From Solidesulfovibrio fructosivorans JJ] (GTDB lineage Bacteria; Desulfobacterota; Desulfovibrionia; Desulfovibrionales; Desulfovibrionaceae), in contig NZ_AECZ01000004.1 of assembly GCF_000179555.1 (NCBI RefSeq), positions 124,001 to 188,000 on the forward strand: DNA of 64,000 bases. Reading direction: 5' to 3'. The notes below the pieces were generated by a model. That model was not told where the DNA came from, did no database searches, and saw nothing but the letters and a program-made list of their open reading frames with translations. Below, one piece after another: positions 26,324 through 35,564 of this stretch. Numbering within the stretch: position 1 is the stretch's first letter; every line of letters begins with the position of its first letter. The translations under genes and the position numbers were made by a program.

Positions 26324-27294
26324 CGCGTCGCCAATTCCTGCAGACACTGGCGGCCCTGTCTCTGGCGGCGCCGGCTTTCGCCGCGAAGTCCCCCTCGGTT
26401 CGGGTATCCGGTCCGGCCGTGGCCGAAACCTTGCCTTTGCTGGCGATGGGGCGGGCGGGCCCGTTGCCGGGGATTGCCCGCACGGTGGTCTTTACCCCGT
26501 GGAATTCACCGGACCAGTTGCGCGCCATGATCGCCACCGACGACGTGGATGCGGCCCTCATGACCACGGCCTCGGCCTGCACCCTGGCCAACAAGGGCGT
26601 GCCCGCGACTGTCGTGGCCCTCACGTCGAGCCCGGTGTGGCTGGTGTCCTCGGATGCCGCGCTATCACGCCTGTCCGGTCTCGACGGCCGGGAAGTCCTG
26701 CTGCCGTTCGGCCCGGGCGAAATGCCGGATTTGCTTTTGCGGGCCTTGGCCGGGCGGGCGGGCGTCTCGTTTGTCCCCCGGCATGCGGGCAACGCCCTGG
26801 AAGCCGTCAACCTCCTTTTGCTCGGGCAGGGACATTGCGCGCTTTTAAGCGAGCCGGCGGCGAGCCTGGCCGTGTCGCGGGCGAACGCCCGGCCCCGTCC
26901 CGGCGTTCCGGTCCTGGCCAAGCGGTTGGATGTCCGGGATGCCTGGCGGAAGGTCTTCCCCGAACATCCGCAACTGGCCCAAAGCGCGTTGGCCGTGATC
27001 GGCCCCCTGGCCCGGGATGCGGCGACCTGCAAGGTGCTGCAGACGGCGTATGTCCAGGCGACCGGCTGGCTGGCCGCCCATCCCCAGGAAACCACGACCC
27101 TTGCGGGGAAGGACTTTCCCGCCCTTGCCTCCCAGGCCGTGAACGGCGTCTTGCCGGGCCAGGACATCCGGCTCGTCATGGGACGGCAGGGGGCGCAAGA
27201 CGCCCGTTTTTTCCTGAGCCTGCTCCACGGGATGTCGCCGGCAAGTATTGGCGGCCAACTCCCCGAGAGTTCCTTTTTCGAGGTCGACGCATGA
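26320..27294 (+). CDS. Tat-exported substrate-binding protein of an NitT/TauT-type ABC importer
   Basis: 324 residues. The N-terminus TRRQFLQTLAALSLAAPAFA is a twin-arginine-type signal, suggesting export of a folded or cofactor-bearing protein. The body (SVRVSGPAVAETLPLLAM; TTASACTLANKGVPATVVAL) follows the NMT1/SsuA-like periplasmic binding fold. The permease and ATPase genes follow with four-base overlaps. Ligand unknown; coupling with a TonB receptor suggests capture of whatever enters the periplasm. Confidence 0.82.
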   Translation: MTRRQFLQTLAALSLAAPAFAAKSPSVRVSGPAVAETLPLLAMGRAGPLPGIARTVVFTPWNSPDQLRAMIATDDVDAALMTTASACTLANKGVPATVVALTSSPVWLVSSDAALSRLSGLDGREVLLPFGPGEMPDLLLRALAGRAGVSFVPRHAGNALEAVNLLLLGQGHCALLSEPAASLAVSRANARPRPGVPVLAKRLDVRDAWRKVFPEHPQLAQSALAVIGPLARDAATCKVLQTAYVQATGWLAAHPQETTTLAGKDFPALASQAVNGVLPGQDIRLVMGRQGAQDARFFLSLLHGMSPASIGGQLPESSFFEVDA

Positions 27295-28040
27295 AATGGG
27301 ATGGGCTTGCCGGGCGGGCCTGCGGTCTGGCCGCGCTTATGGGCGCTTGGGAAGTGGCGGCCGGGCGAGGCCACGGCATCGCCGTGGCCTCGCCCGGGGA
27401 AACGTTTGCGGCCTTGGCCGGGCTTTTGGGGCAGTCGTCCTTCTGGCTGGGCGATCTGGCCGTGAGCGCGCGGCGTGTGGGGTGCGGGTTTTCTCTCGGC
27501 TTTGCCGTCGGGGGCGCTCTGGGGCTGCTGGCCGGCCGCTTCCCGGCGGCACGGACGTTCCTCGCGCCGTCGCGCTGGATGCTGACCAGCGTTCCCGGGG
27601 TGGTGGCCGTCATGCTCGGCATGCTCTGGTTCGGCCTGGGCGCGGGCATGGTGGTGGCCATCGTGGCGCTTATGGTCGCGCCGGCCATCCATGTGGCCGT
27701 GATCGAGGGACTGTCCACCGTGGACGCGACGCTTGCGGAGATGGCCAGGGCCTACCGGTTCACGCCGCTCATGCGATTTTGGCACATCTACGCGCCGGCC
27801 ATGGCCGCGCCGCTTTTTTCCGGCGGCGTGGTGGCGCTCGGCGGGGCCATGCGGGTGGCGGTGTTGGCCGAGGCCCTGGGCGCCAATACGGGCATCGGCC
27901 ATGCCCTCTCCGTGGCCAGGACCAATCTGGACACGCCGCAACTCTACGCCCTGGCCCTTTGCAGCATGCTCCTCGTCGGTGTGGCCGAAATGGCGCTTTT
28001 GGGGCTGGCCCGACGCACCGTCAGCCGGAGGCGGCCATGA
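27291..28040 (+). CDS. ABC importer permease, NitT/TauT (SsuC) type
   Basis: 249 residues with six to seven helices. The cytoplasmic EAA-like loop is seen as EMARAYRFTPLMRFWHIYAPAMAAPLFSGG (about 146-175). Family members form a homodimer in the inner membrane. ATG 27291 overlaps the preceding stop; the longer open frame upstream is only the antisense/other-frame shadow of the binding protein gene. Confidence 0.87.
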   Translation: MKWDGLAGRACGLAALMGAWEVAAGRGHGIAVASPGETFAALAGLLGQSSFWLGDLAVSARRVGCGFSLGFAVGGALGLLAGRFPAARTFLAPSRWMLTSVPGVVAVMLGMLWFGLGAGMVVAIVALMVAPAIHVAVIEGLSTVDATLAEMARAYRFTPLMRFWHIYAPAMAAPLFSGGVVALGGAMRVAVLAEALGANTGIGHALSVARTNLDTPQLYALALCSMLLVGVAEMALLGLARRTVSRRRP

Positions 28041-28699
28041 TTCCGGTGCTCGTTTTTTCGGAAGTCGGCAAGCACTACCGGGGCCGGGAGGTGCTTTCCG
28101 GCCTCGATTTGACCCTGGAACCAGGGGAAATCCTGGCCATTTTGGGCCCGAGCGGCATCGGCAAGTCCACCCTGCTCCGGCTGGCAGCAGGGTTGGACCG
28201 CCCGAACCGGGGCACGGTGACCCTGGCCGCGCGGCGCCTCGGGTTCGTGTTCCAGGAACCGCGCCTTTTGCCCTGGCGCACAGCTCTGGAAAATGTGGCC
28301 TTGCCGCTTTTGGCCCAGGGCATCCCGCCACGATCGGCCCGGGAGAGAGCCGCCGCCATGCTCGCCCGCCTGGAGCTGGCCGCTTTCGCGGGGGCCTATC
28401 CGGACATGCTCTCCGGCGGCATGCGCCAGCGCGTCTCCCTGGCCCGGGCCTTTGTGGTCGAGCCCGAACTCCTGCTGCTCGACGAACCCTTTACCGGACT
28501 CGATCCCGAACTGCGCCGCGCCATACGCCGCACCCTGGAGACCTTGCTTGCCGCCTCCGGGGCGGCGGCCCTCCATGTCACCCACGACATCGAGGACATT
28601 CCGGCCGCCACCCGCCGCATTTTGCGTCTGACGGCAGCCGGGCCGTGTTTCGAGTTCCCGCAAGCCCGGGACATACCCGCCTGGAAAGGGGCCGTATGA
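28037..28699 (+). CDS. ABC importer ATPase, NitT/TauT (SsuB) type
   Basis: 220 residues. Walker A GPSGIGKST, Q-loop VFQEPRLLPW, signature LSGGMRQRVSLARA, Walker B LLLLDEPFTGLD and H-loop HVTHD are all present. It energises the permease encoded immediately upstream, with which it overlaps by four bases. Confidence 0.93.
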   Translation: MIPVLVFSEVGKHYRGREVLSGLDLTLEPGEILAILGPSGIGKSTLLRLAAGLDRPNRGTVTLAARRLGFVFQEPRLLPWRTALENVALPLLAQGIPPRSARERAAAMLARLELAAFAGAYPDMLSGGMRQRVSLARAFVVEPELLLLDEPFTGLDPELRRAIRRTLETLLAASGAAALHVTHDIEDIPAATRRILRLTAAGPCFEFPQARDIPAWKGAV

Positions 28700-29340
28700 A
28701 TCCGACGGACGCCTTTTGGCAGACCATGCGCCAGTTCCGGGACGATACCCTGGCCGTGCAACTGGTGTTGCTTTTGGGCTATTGCCTCGCGATTTACCGG
28801 ATCGCCCGGAAACCGGGGCGCGCAACGGACGCCTGGGTCAAGGGTATTTTGGCGGTCGCGTTTTTCTGGAACGGCATCGCCTGTTTTCTGCACTACTTCT
28901 GGGCAAGCCTCATTGCCCGGGTCCTGGCCGGGCCGCTTTTTCTCGTCATCGGCTTTTTGCTGCTCGTCGACATGCTCGCCGGCCAAAAAATCCATTTCAC
29001 CTTTGCCCTTTCGCCGGCCCGGCGCGCGGCGTCCTTCTTTTTTATCCTGCTTGCCTTTCTTTTCCCCGTGCTGGGGCTGTTGACCGGCCACGGCATGATC
29101 GCCCTGCCCACAGCGCCCTGTCCCCTGGCCGGGTTCACCCTGGCGCTTTTGGCGGCCGCCGTGCCGCGCGTGGACGGGACGATTTATGCCCTCGTCCTCG
29201 TCTGGGCCTTTGTCAATATTCCCAAGGTGTTTGGATTCATGGATTGCTATGAGGAAGTCACCCTGGTCCTGACGGGCTTTTATGCCCTGATGACCTTCAA
29301 AACCATCCGGCCGCACGGCGTCGCCGTCGTCCGGACTTGA
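28696..29340 (+). CDS. seven-helix-type membrane protein, DUF6064-like
   Basis: 214 residues, largely hydrophobic with about six to seven helices, few charged loops (YRIARKPGRATDAW; FALSPARRAA) and a conserved-looking LHYFWASLIARVLAGPLFL. It resembles the DUF6064 family as I recall it; no function is known. It sits between the ABC ATPase (four-base overlap) and the electron-transfer gene (seven-base gap) and is therefore part of the uptake operon. It could be an accessory permease or a membrane redox partner. Confidence 0.65.
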   Translation: MNPTDAFWQTMRQFRDDTLAVQLVLLLGYCLAIYRIARKPGRATDAWVKGILAVAFFWNGIACFLHYFWASLIARVLAGPLFLVIGFLLLVDMLAGQKIHFTFALSPARRAASFFFILLAFLFPVLGLLTGHGMIALPTAPCPLAGFTLALLAAAVPRVDGTIYALVLVWAFVNIPKVFGFMDCYEEVTLVLTGFYALMTFKTIRPHGVAVVRT

Positions 29341-29347
29341 GGTGACC

Positions 29348-30340
29348 ATGGAAGCTTCGGTAGCGCATCTGTACGCTCGTCTGAAGGCCTTGCGGCCGCA
29401 GCCGTCGCAACCGCGGACCGACGCGGTCCCCCTGGTGCAATGTGTGGACGCCGGAAGTCCGTATTGTCCGTGCTATCTGGCCGACCTCGGCGAATGCCTG
29501 GAATGCTCGGTGCTCCGGGGCGAAACGACCTGCCGTTGCCGGTGGCCCGGAGTCTGCGTGCTGGCCCATCACGGCTGGCAGCGGGGACACGGCACCCGTC
29601 GCCAAAGTGTCCGGGTGCCGGTGGTCTCGCGCAAGGCCTACGGAACGCTCGAACTCATCCGTGTCCAGGTGGCGCCGCAATTGGCCGCCGCGCTGGGCCA
29701 ACCCGGAAGCTTCGTGTTCGTCCGGGGCGGCGCGACGCCCTTTTTCGACGCCCCCGTGGCCGTGGTCCAGGCGGACCCGCAAGCGGCGACCGTCCTGCTG
29801 GCCTACGCCGTGCTCGGCCCCAAGACCAAGCAACTGGCCCAATGCGGCGAAACCGTATGGTTGCGCGCTCCCTATTGGAACGGGCTTGTCGGACACCGGG
29901 CTCTGGCCGCGACGCGGGGCGCTTCATGCCTGGTCGTGGCCGGCGGCACGGCCCAATCCCTGGCCCCCCATGTGGCGCGGGCCCTTTTGCGGCAGGGCAA
30001 TGCCGTGACCGTCGTGCTCGGCCGACCCGGCCCGCTGTTTTCCCGGTCATTCTTCCCCGAAGGCTCGGCCGCCCTGTCGCTGGTGGAAATGCGGTTTCCC
30101 CAGGATGCCGCGGCATTCGGGCGGCTCCTGCGCCGGCTGTCGCCCCGCCTCGTCTTTTGCGCCGGCGGCGAACGCCTGCGCGGGATGGCGCTCGCGCAGG
30201 TCGCGACGCTGGCCGAGCCGCCGCGCCTGGCTTGGTCCATCGACCACCGCATGTGTTGCGGGGAAGGCGTTTGCGGCGCCTGCCTCTCGAATGTCCAGGG
30301 ACAGCCGGTGCGGCGGTGCAAGGTGGTGCAGGATGCCTAA
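29348..30340 (+). CDS. cysteine-rich flavin/[2Fe-2S] electron-transfer protein (PyrK/FNR-like)
   Basis: 330 residues. The first 70 residues contain eight cysteines at positions 32, 40, 42, 50, 53, 62, 64 and 70, an unusual metal- or cluster-binding front domain. The middle resembles the ferredoxin-reductase fold seen in PyrK-type subunits (SVRVPVVSRKAYGTLELIRVQV; LVVAGGTAQSLAP). The C-terminal MCCGEGVCGACLSN...RRC matches the PyrK [2Fe-2S] motif (Cx4Cx2C...C). ATG 29348 has GAGG upstream. It overlaps the flavoprotein gene by eight bases, so the two likely form an electron-transfer complex in the cytoplasm. Confidence 0.75.
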   Translation: MEASVAHLYARLKALRPQPSQPRTDAVPLVQCVDAGSPYCPCYLADLGECLECSVLRGETTCRCRWPGVCVLAHHGWQRGHGTRRQSVRVPVVSRKAYGTLELIRVQVAPQLAAALGQPGSFVFVRGGATPFFDAPVAVVQADPQAATVLLAYAVLGPKTKQLAQCGETVWLRAPYWNGLVGHRALAATRGASCLVVAGGTAQSLAPHVARALLRQGNAVTVVLGRPGPLFSRSFFPEGSAALSLVEMRFPQDAAAFGRLLRRLSPRLVFCAGGERLRGMALAQVATLAEPPRLAWSIDHRMCCGEGVCGACLSNVQGQPVRRCKVVQDA

Positions 30341-31670
30341 CAGCGCAAAGAGGGCGGAGCGCTCGGTGCCAGGGACCGTCGTGGTCATCGGCGGCGGCTG
30401 GGCCGGCTGCGCGGCCGCCGTGGCGGCCCGTCAGGCCAGGGCGGAGACGGTGATTGTTCTGGAGCGCACGGATCTGTTGTTGGGATGCGGCCTGGCTGGC
30501 GGGATCATGCGCAACAACGGGCGACAGACGGCGGCGGAAGAACTCATCGCCCTGGGTGGCGGCGCCCTGATCCAGGTCGCGGACAGCGTGTGCACCCACC
30601 GTGGCGTCGATTTCCCCGGACATCGCCATGCCAGCCTCTATTCGACCAGCAAAATCGAACCGGCTGTCCGGAACTACCTTGCGCAACAGGGGGTGACGTT
30701 GCGTCCGCGCTCGCGCGTTACGGACGTCGAAACCTCCGAGGGCGCGCTCGACGCCGTCGTGCTTCAGGATGGGACTCGCGTCGCCGGTGACGTCTTTATC
30801 GAGGCGACGGGCTCGGCCGGTCCCATGGGCAATTGCGTCCGTTTTGGCAACGGCTGCGCCATGTGCGTCCTGCGCTGCGCCTCCTATGGCCCCCGGGTGA
30901 GCCTGACCGAACGGTTGGGGCTGAACGATTACGTGGGCATGCGGGCGGACGGCGGCATCGGTTCTCTTTCCGGGTCCTGCGAGCTGCGCAAGGATTCCCT
31001 GGATGCGGCCCTTGGCCGGGAACTCGAACGGCGTGGCGTCCTGGTCGTCCCGTTGCCGCCGGGCATGTCCCATGAGGAACTTTTATCTCAGAAATCGTGC
31101 CGCCAATATGCCTTGCCGCAATACGCCGGCAACCTCGTCCTGCTCGATACCGGAGCCATGGCCAAGCTCATGACGCCGTTTTTCCCCATCGACGAGTTGC
31201 GCCGCGTGCCCGGCTTTGAAGCGGTCGTTTTCGGGCAGGGCTGCGGCCATGCCAATTCGGTGCGTTTCCTGTCCCGGGCGCCGCGTAACGCCGCCTTGCA
31301 GGTCGAGTCCGTGCGCAATCTGTTTTGCGCCGGAGAAAAGGCCGGTTTTTTCGTCGGCCATACGGAAGCCATGGTCACCGGAAGCCTGGCCGGCCACAAC
31401 GCCGTGCGCCGGCTCCGGGGCCTGCCCCCCCTGATATTGCCCCAGACCCTGGCCTGCGGGGACATCCTCGCCGCCGAACAGGAAGGGCTCGGCACCCAGG
31501 GGTGCCTGGCCAAACGCTACACCTTCTCGGGAGGAGACTATTTTGAACGCATGCAAGCCCGTTCACTGTACGTAGAGGACCCGGGGCATGTCGCCAAACG
31601 GGTCCGCCATGACGGGCTGGAAGGACTTTTCGCCTCCGGCTCCACACCATCCGTGACAAGGAGATCATGA
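30333..31670 (+). CDS. FAD-dependent oxidoreductase with a cysteine cluster
   Basis: 445 residues. The N-terminal dinucleotide-binding motif is VVVIGGGWAGCAAAVAAR (residues 16-33). The FAD_oxidored layout continues with the second nucleotide-binding segment near the end (LFCAGEKAGFFVGHTEAM). C168, C175, C178 and C182 (GNGCAMCVLRCASYG) have a CxxCxxxC spacing able to hold an Fe-S cluster. It probably receives electrons from the adjacent PyrK-like protein. The substrate is unknown; reductive removal of metal from an imported chelate is one possibility. The stop overlaps the ATPase gene start. Confidence 0.78.
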   Translation: MPNSAKRAERSVPGTVVVIGGGWAGCAAAVAARQARAETVIVLERTDLLLGCGLAGGIMRNNGRQTAAEELIALGGGALIQVADSVCTHRGVDFPGHRHASLYSTSKIEPAVRNYLAQQGVTLRPRSRVTDVETSEGALDAVVLQDGTRVAGDVFIEATGSAGPMGNCVRFGNGCAMCVLRCASYGPRVSLTERLGLNDYVGMRADGGIGSLSGSCELRKDSLDAALGRELERRGVLVVPLPPGMSHEELLSQKSCRQYALPQYAGNLVLLDTGAMAKLMTPFFPIDELRRVPGFEAVVFGQGCGHANSVRFLSRAPRNAALQVESVRNLFCAGEKAGFFVGHTEAMVTGSLAGHNAVRRLRGLPPLILPQTLACGDILAAEQEGLGTQGCLAKRYTFSGGDYFERMQARSLYVEDPGHVAKRVRHDGLEGLFASGSTPSVTRRS

Positions 31671-32782
31671 TGCAAAACGCCACGCCCCACGTTACCCGGT
31701 GTTTTTTCGGCTGCAATTCAGCGGACGGCTTCAAGACGTTTTTCGATTTCCTGCCGAGCCTGGATAACGCCCGGATCATCATCGTCAAAGGCGGACCCGG
31801 GACCGGCAAATCCACCTTTATCGGCTCCATAGGCAACGCCTTCGCGGACCTGGGCTATGACCTGGAGTACCAGCATTGCTCGCTCGATCCCGAGTCGTAC
31901 GACGCGGTCGTCATTCCGGAGATTCGGGCCGTCGTGGTGGCCGCCACAGGGCATCACGTGTTCGATCCCCGTAATCCCGGGGCCGTGGATGAAATCCTCA
32001 ACCTCGGGGAGTATTGGGACGCGGATGCCATTCGCCCGCATCGCCAGGCGATCATGGCCGTAAACGAAGCCTCCGACCGGAAGTTCCGCAAGGTGTACCG
32101 GGTGCTCAAGGCGGCCCGGCTGCTGCTTGGCAACGTCGAAGAGGTCCATGCCGCCCGGCGCGATCCCCAAAAACTGGATGCCATCGTCAAGGACGTCGCC
32201 GGCATTTTGCCGGCGGCTGGCAATCCCGAACGGTACGGCGCGGCACGCCATGCGTTTGCCTCGTCGATCACGCCGACCGGCGAGGTCCATACCATCGATA
32301 CGGTGCGCCATCCGGACACGCGCGTCGTGGCCATCCAAGGGGAACCGGGCTCCGGCCGTTCCCTCCTCCTGGAAAAAATCGGTGAGGAAGCCAGACTGCG
32401 GGGACTCGACGTGGAGTTTTTCCATCGTCCCTTGGACCCCTCCCTGCTTGAGCATCTTTATCTCCCGCTTCCGGATGTCCTGGTGACGACGCAGCAGGAC
32501 GCCTTGCCCGACGTACGGCCGCTCACCGTCTTCACGGTGGGAGGGGAGGACTCCGGGGAAGGCGGCCTTTCCGGCATGGACCTCGCCGAGGACAAAGCGC
32601 GGTATGCCGACATGCTCCAGGAGGCTGTGTCGATCCTGGCCGACACGAAAACAACCCACCAGCAATTGGAGCAGTATTACATTCCGAACATGGATTTTGA
32701 CGGTGTTGAAAAAAGGCTGCGCCAGACGGTCGATGTGCTCTTGCAACATGCGAAGGACGCTGGATTCGCCGCGCATGCCTGA
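31667..32782 (+). CDS. double P-loop ATPase of the PRK06851 type
   Basis: 371 residues. The first half has an intact Walker A, KGGPGTGKST (residues 41-50), followed by CSLDPESYDAVVIPEIRAVVV. The second half repeats the pattern with a degenerate P-loop, GEPGSGRS (about 224-231), where arginine replaces the lysine. This duplicated architecture is that of the PRK06851 proteins, which I recall mainly from Clostridia, with no established role. It is the last gene of the receptor operon; use of ATP to drive or load the flavoprotein pair is a speculation. Confidence 0.72.
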   Translation: MMQNATPHVTRCFFGCNSADGFKTFFDFLPSLDNARIIIVKGGPGTGKSTFIGSIGNAFADLGYDLEYQHCSLDPESYDAVVIPEIRAVVVAATGHHVFDPRNPGAVDEILNLGEYWDADAIRPHRQAIMAVNEASDRKFRKVYRVLKAARLLLGNVEEVHAARRDPQKLDAIVKDVAGILPAAGNPERYGAARHAFASSITPTGEVHTIDTVRHPDTRVVAIQGEPGSGRSLLLEKIGEEARLRGLDVEFFHRPLDPSLLEHLYLPLPDVLVTTQQDALPDVRPLTVFTVGGEDSGEGGLSGMDLAEDKARYADMLQEAVSILADTKTTHQQLEQYYIPNMDFDGVEKRLRQTVDVLLQHAKDAGFAAHA

Positions 32783-32943
32783 TGCCGCGGCCTGACGCTG
32801 CCGCCTGGTTTGATATTGTTTGTTTGGGTTGACCATACAATGCCGTTCCGTTTGCGATTCGGTCGTACGATGCCGCGACGTGTGGCCGGATCGCAAGCAC
32901 GGACGGGACTTTTTTGTCTTTAGCGAGAAAAGGAACAAACGGT
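32783..32943. promoter_or_regulatory. 161-base gap before exbB with two related 15-bp motifs
   Basis: GACCATACAATGCCG (32831-32845) and GGTCGTACGATGCCG (32861-32875) agree at 11 of 15 positions and are spaced exactly 30 bases, three helical turns, apart. An AT-rich patch at 32810-32835 may be the promoter. A regulator site for exbB-exbD-tonB is likely, but its protein is unknown. Confidence 0.4.
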
Positions 32944-33647
<704 letters not shown>

Positions 33648-33651
<4 letters not shown>

Positions 33652-34064
33652 GCGCCGGCGGCAGGGGGAGACGCTACTCTTCCGACATCAATGTCACGCC
33701 GTTCGTCGATGTCATGCTGGTCCTGCTCATCATCTTCATGGTCACGGCCCCGATGATGACCGAGGGACTGGATGTCGACCTGCCGCGGACCAAGACCGTG
33801 GAGGCCTTGCCCGCCGATGATGATCACCTCGTTGTCGGGGTCGACCCGAAGGGTGCGATTTTTCTCGACGAGCAGAGCGTCTCCCTGGAGGATTTAACGG
33901 ACAGGCTGCGCAATTGGGCCGCCTTGGGGCAAAAGGCCGTTTTTTTGCGCGCCGACAGGGGGGTATCCTATGGGCGTATCGTCGACATCATGGGCCGCAT
34001 CCGCGAAGCCGGCATCGACCATTTCGGCGTGGTGGCCGAACGGCCGGAAGAAGGGGCGCGGTAA
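33648..34064 (+). CDS. exbD: ExbD/TolR-type protein
   Basis: 138 residues. A single N-terminal helix has the essential aspartate ([18 protein letters not shown]), followed by a periplasmic domain ending in the family-like [22 protein letters not shown]. Overlap with exbB implies coupled translation. It completes the energy-transducing complex with ExbB and TonB. Confidence 0.95.
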
Positions 34065-34066
34065 CC

Positions 34067-34813
34067 GTGCGAAGCGCCGACATCCTCATTTCCGTAAGTG
34101 CCCATGCACTGTGCCTTGCCCTTCTGTTCCTGTGGCCGGCGGCGCAACCGGCTCCCGTCTCGAAGACATTCACGGTGGGGATGGTGGAGCTTGTCAGGCC
34201 GAGGGCCATCGAACCACCCGCCAGCGCTCCGGCCGCGGCCGAACCGATCGCGCAGCCCCCGGTTCCCGTAGCGCCCCCCCCTCCGACGCCGGCGCCGCTC
34301 CCCAAACCGGTCGTGGCGGCCAAGCCCGCGCCTGTTGCGGTCAAGAAGATCAGCCCGAAAAAAAGGCCGACGCCTTCCACGGCGAAACCATCTCCGTCTC
34401 CCGCGCGGCAACCGGCGGCTTTGCAGCCGCAACAAGCGGCCGGGGCCCAGGAGCCCTCCGGCGCGGGAGGAAGCATGGGCAAGACCGCCGGGCCTTCCCA
34501 TATGATTGGAGGAATGGGGGTCTACGACGCCGCGGTCGTGGATATCCCGCCCAAAATCATCAATCGGGAATTGCCGCAATATCCTCCGAGCGCTAGGCGA
34601 TTGCGCTTGGAAGGGACCGTCCTCGTGAGCATGATCATCGACAGCCAGGGGAAACCGACCCATTGCACTATCCGGAAAGCGGAGCCGAAAGGTGTTTTCG
34701 AGGAGTCGGCCCTCGCCGCTGCGCACAGCTACCGGTTCGTTCCGGGCAAGGTCGGCGGTCAAAGTGTCGCCACTCTTGTTCTTGTGCCTTTTCATTTCAA
34801 GATGGCAAATTGA
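34067..34813 (+). CDS. tonB: TonB energy transducer
   Basis: 248 residues. A single N-terminal helix (SADILISVSAHALCLALLFLW) is followed by a proline/alanine-rich periplasm-spanning linker (about 50-140). The C-terminal TonB domain contains YPPSARRLRLEGTVLVSMII and a final SYRFVPGKVGGQSVATLVLVPFHF. The GTG start at 34067 has AAGGGG upstream and is two bases after the exbD stop. A dedicated TonB in the island suggests that the receptor depends on it specifically. Confidence 0.93.
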   Translation: MRSADILISVSAHALCLALLFLWPAAQPAPVSKTFTVGMVELVRPRAIEPPASAPAAAEPIAQPPVPVAPPPPTPAPLPKPVVAAKPAPVAVKKISPKKRPTPSTAKPSPSPARQPAALQPQQAAGAQEPSGAGGSMGKTAGPSHMIGGMGVYDAAVVDIPPKIINRELPQYPPSARRLRLEGTVLVSMIIDSQGKPTHCTIRKAEPKGVFEESALAAAHSYRFVPGKVGGQSVATLVLVPFHFKMAN

Positions 34814-35564
34814 ATTTTGTCGGAGTGTTCTTTTGTTTCTATTCGGCAGTAAACAAATGCCGAACAGCGCTTGGGACAAAAGGAGCCCCCCTTCGGACTG
34901 GTAACGCAGGGCACGGACTCCCTATTTCGATATGCTGTTACAATTGAATCAGGCATGTCGAGATATGTTTACAAGAGTCATTTCGCCCGACTGAAAACCC
35001 CGGTGTCGGCAGTCGATTCTGTCCCTCGCCCCCCGCCCTTCCCCGCCGCGCACCTTGTCTCCGCGCCCTCAGACATGCCCGCCCCACGCCAAGCACCCGA
35101 AGCGGGAAAAGGCGTGGGCAAAATAACCGCGAACGTGGCCCTGCGCTTTGAGGCCGCCCGGCCTTTGGCTCCGGAGGCCAACGCGCGCACGACACACTGC
35201 GCCCGCCGCGTCGGCGGGCTTCGCTTGAAAGGCGGATCAATACACATCACAACATGTTACGATGCGATGTTGTTTACTTGATGAAAAAGAACCGTTGCCG
35301 GCGAAAACAATCCGAACCTTCCCCCAGGTCGGTTGTGCGAAGGTTCTCCAAGAGTTGCCTGCCCAGGGAGAATCACTCCGGATTTCCGGCACAAATTATG
35401 CATAACAATTATTTATTTCAAACTGTTATGGAGTACTTACTTTGTGCCGGCCTCTTATGGTAGTCTTTTGAGCCCGGCCAGTTGGCCGGTTCCGGTTCAC
35501 AAAACGGGCTCTTGTAAAAATATCGCCGCCCCAGACAGTTGATGAGCGATTTACCGAAGGTCCC
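34814..35564. other. 750-base non-coding region at the right edge of the island
   Basis: It contains a weak hairpin (34842-34864, arms TTCGGCA/TGCCGAA) just after tonB, the decayed tRNA-Phe copy, and beyond it the flanking chromosome with an AT-rich patch around 35390-35440 that may be the promoter of the HD-GYP gene. Short open frames here lack coding character. Confidence 0.5.
34989..35028 (+). repeat. decayed copy of the tRNA-Phe 3' half, putative attachment site
   Basis: The stretch from GACTGAAAA through GTGTCGGCAGT to CGATTCTGTCCCTCG repeats tRNA-Phe bases 16473-16513 with one base lost near 34998, one G gained near 35002 and one T lost near 35013. The acceptor stem and CCA end are missing, so no tRNA can form. 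Confidence 0.78.

Noticed and set aside
34871-35281. A 136-codon frame across the tRNA remnant
   Set aside because: It crosses the decayed tRNA copy and has no family features; the base composition reflects non-coding flanking DNA.
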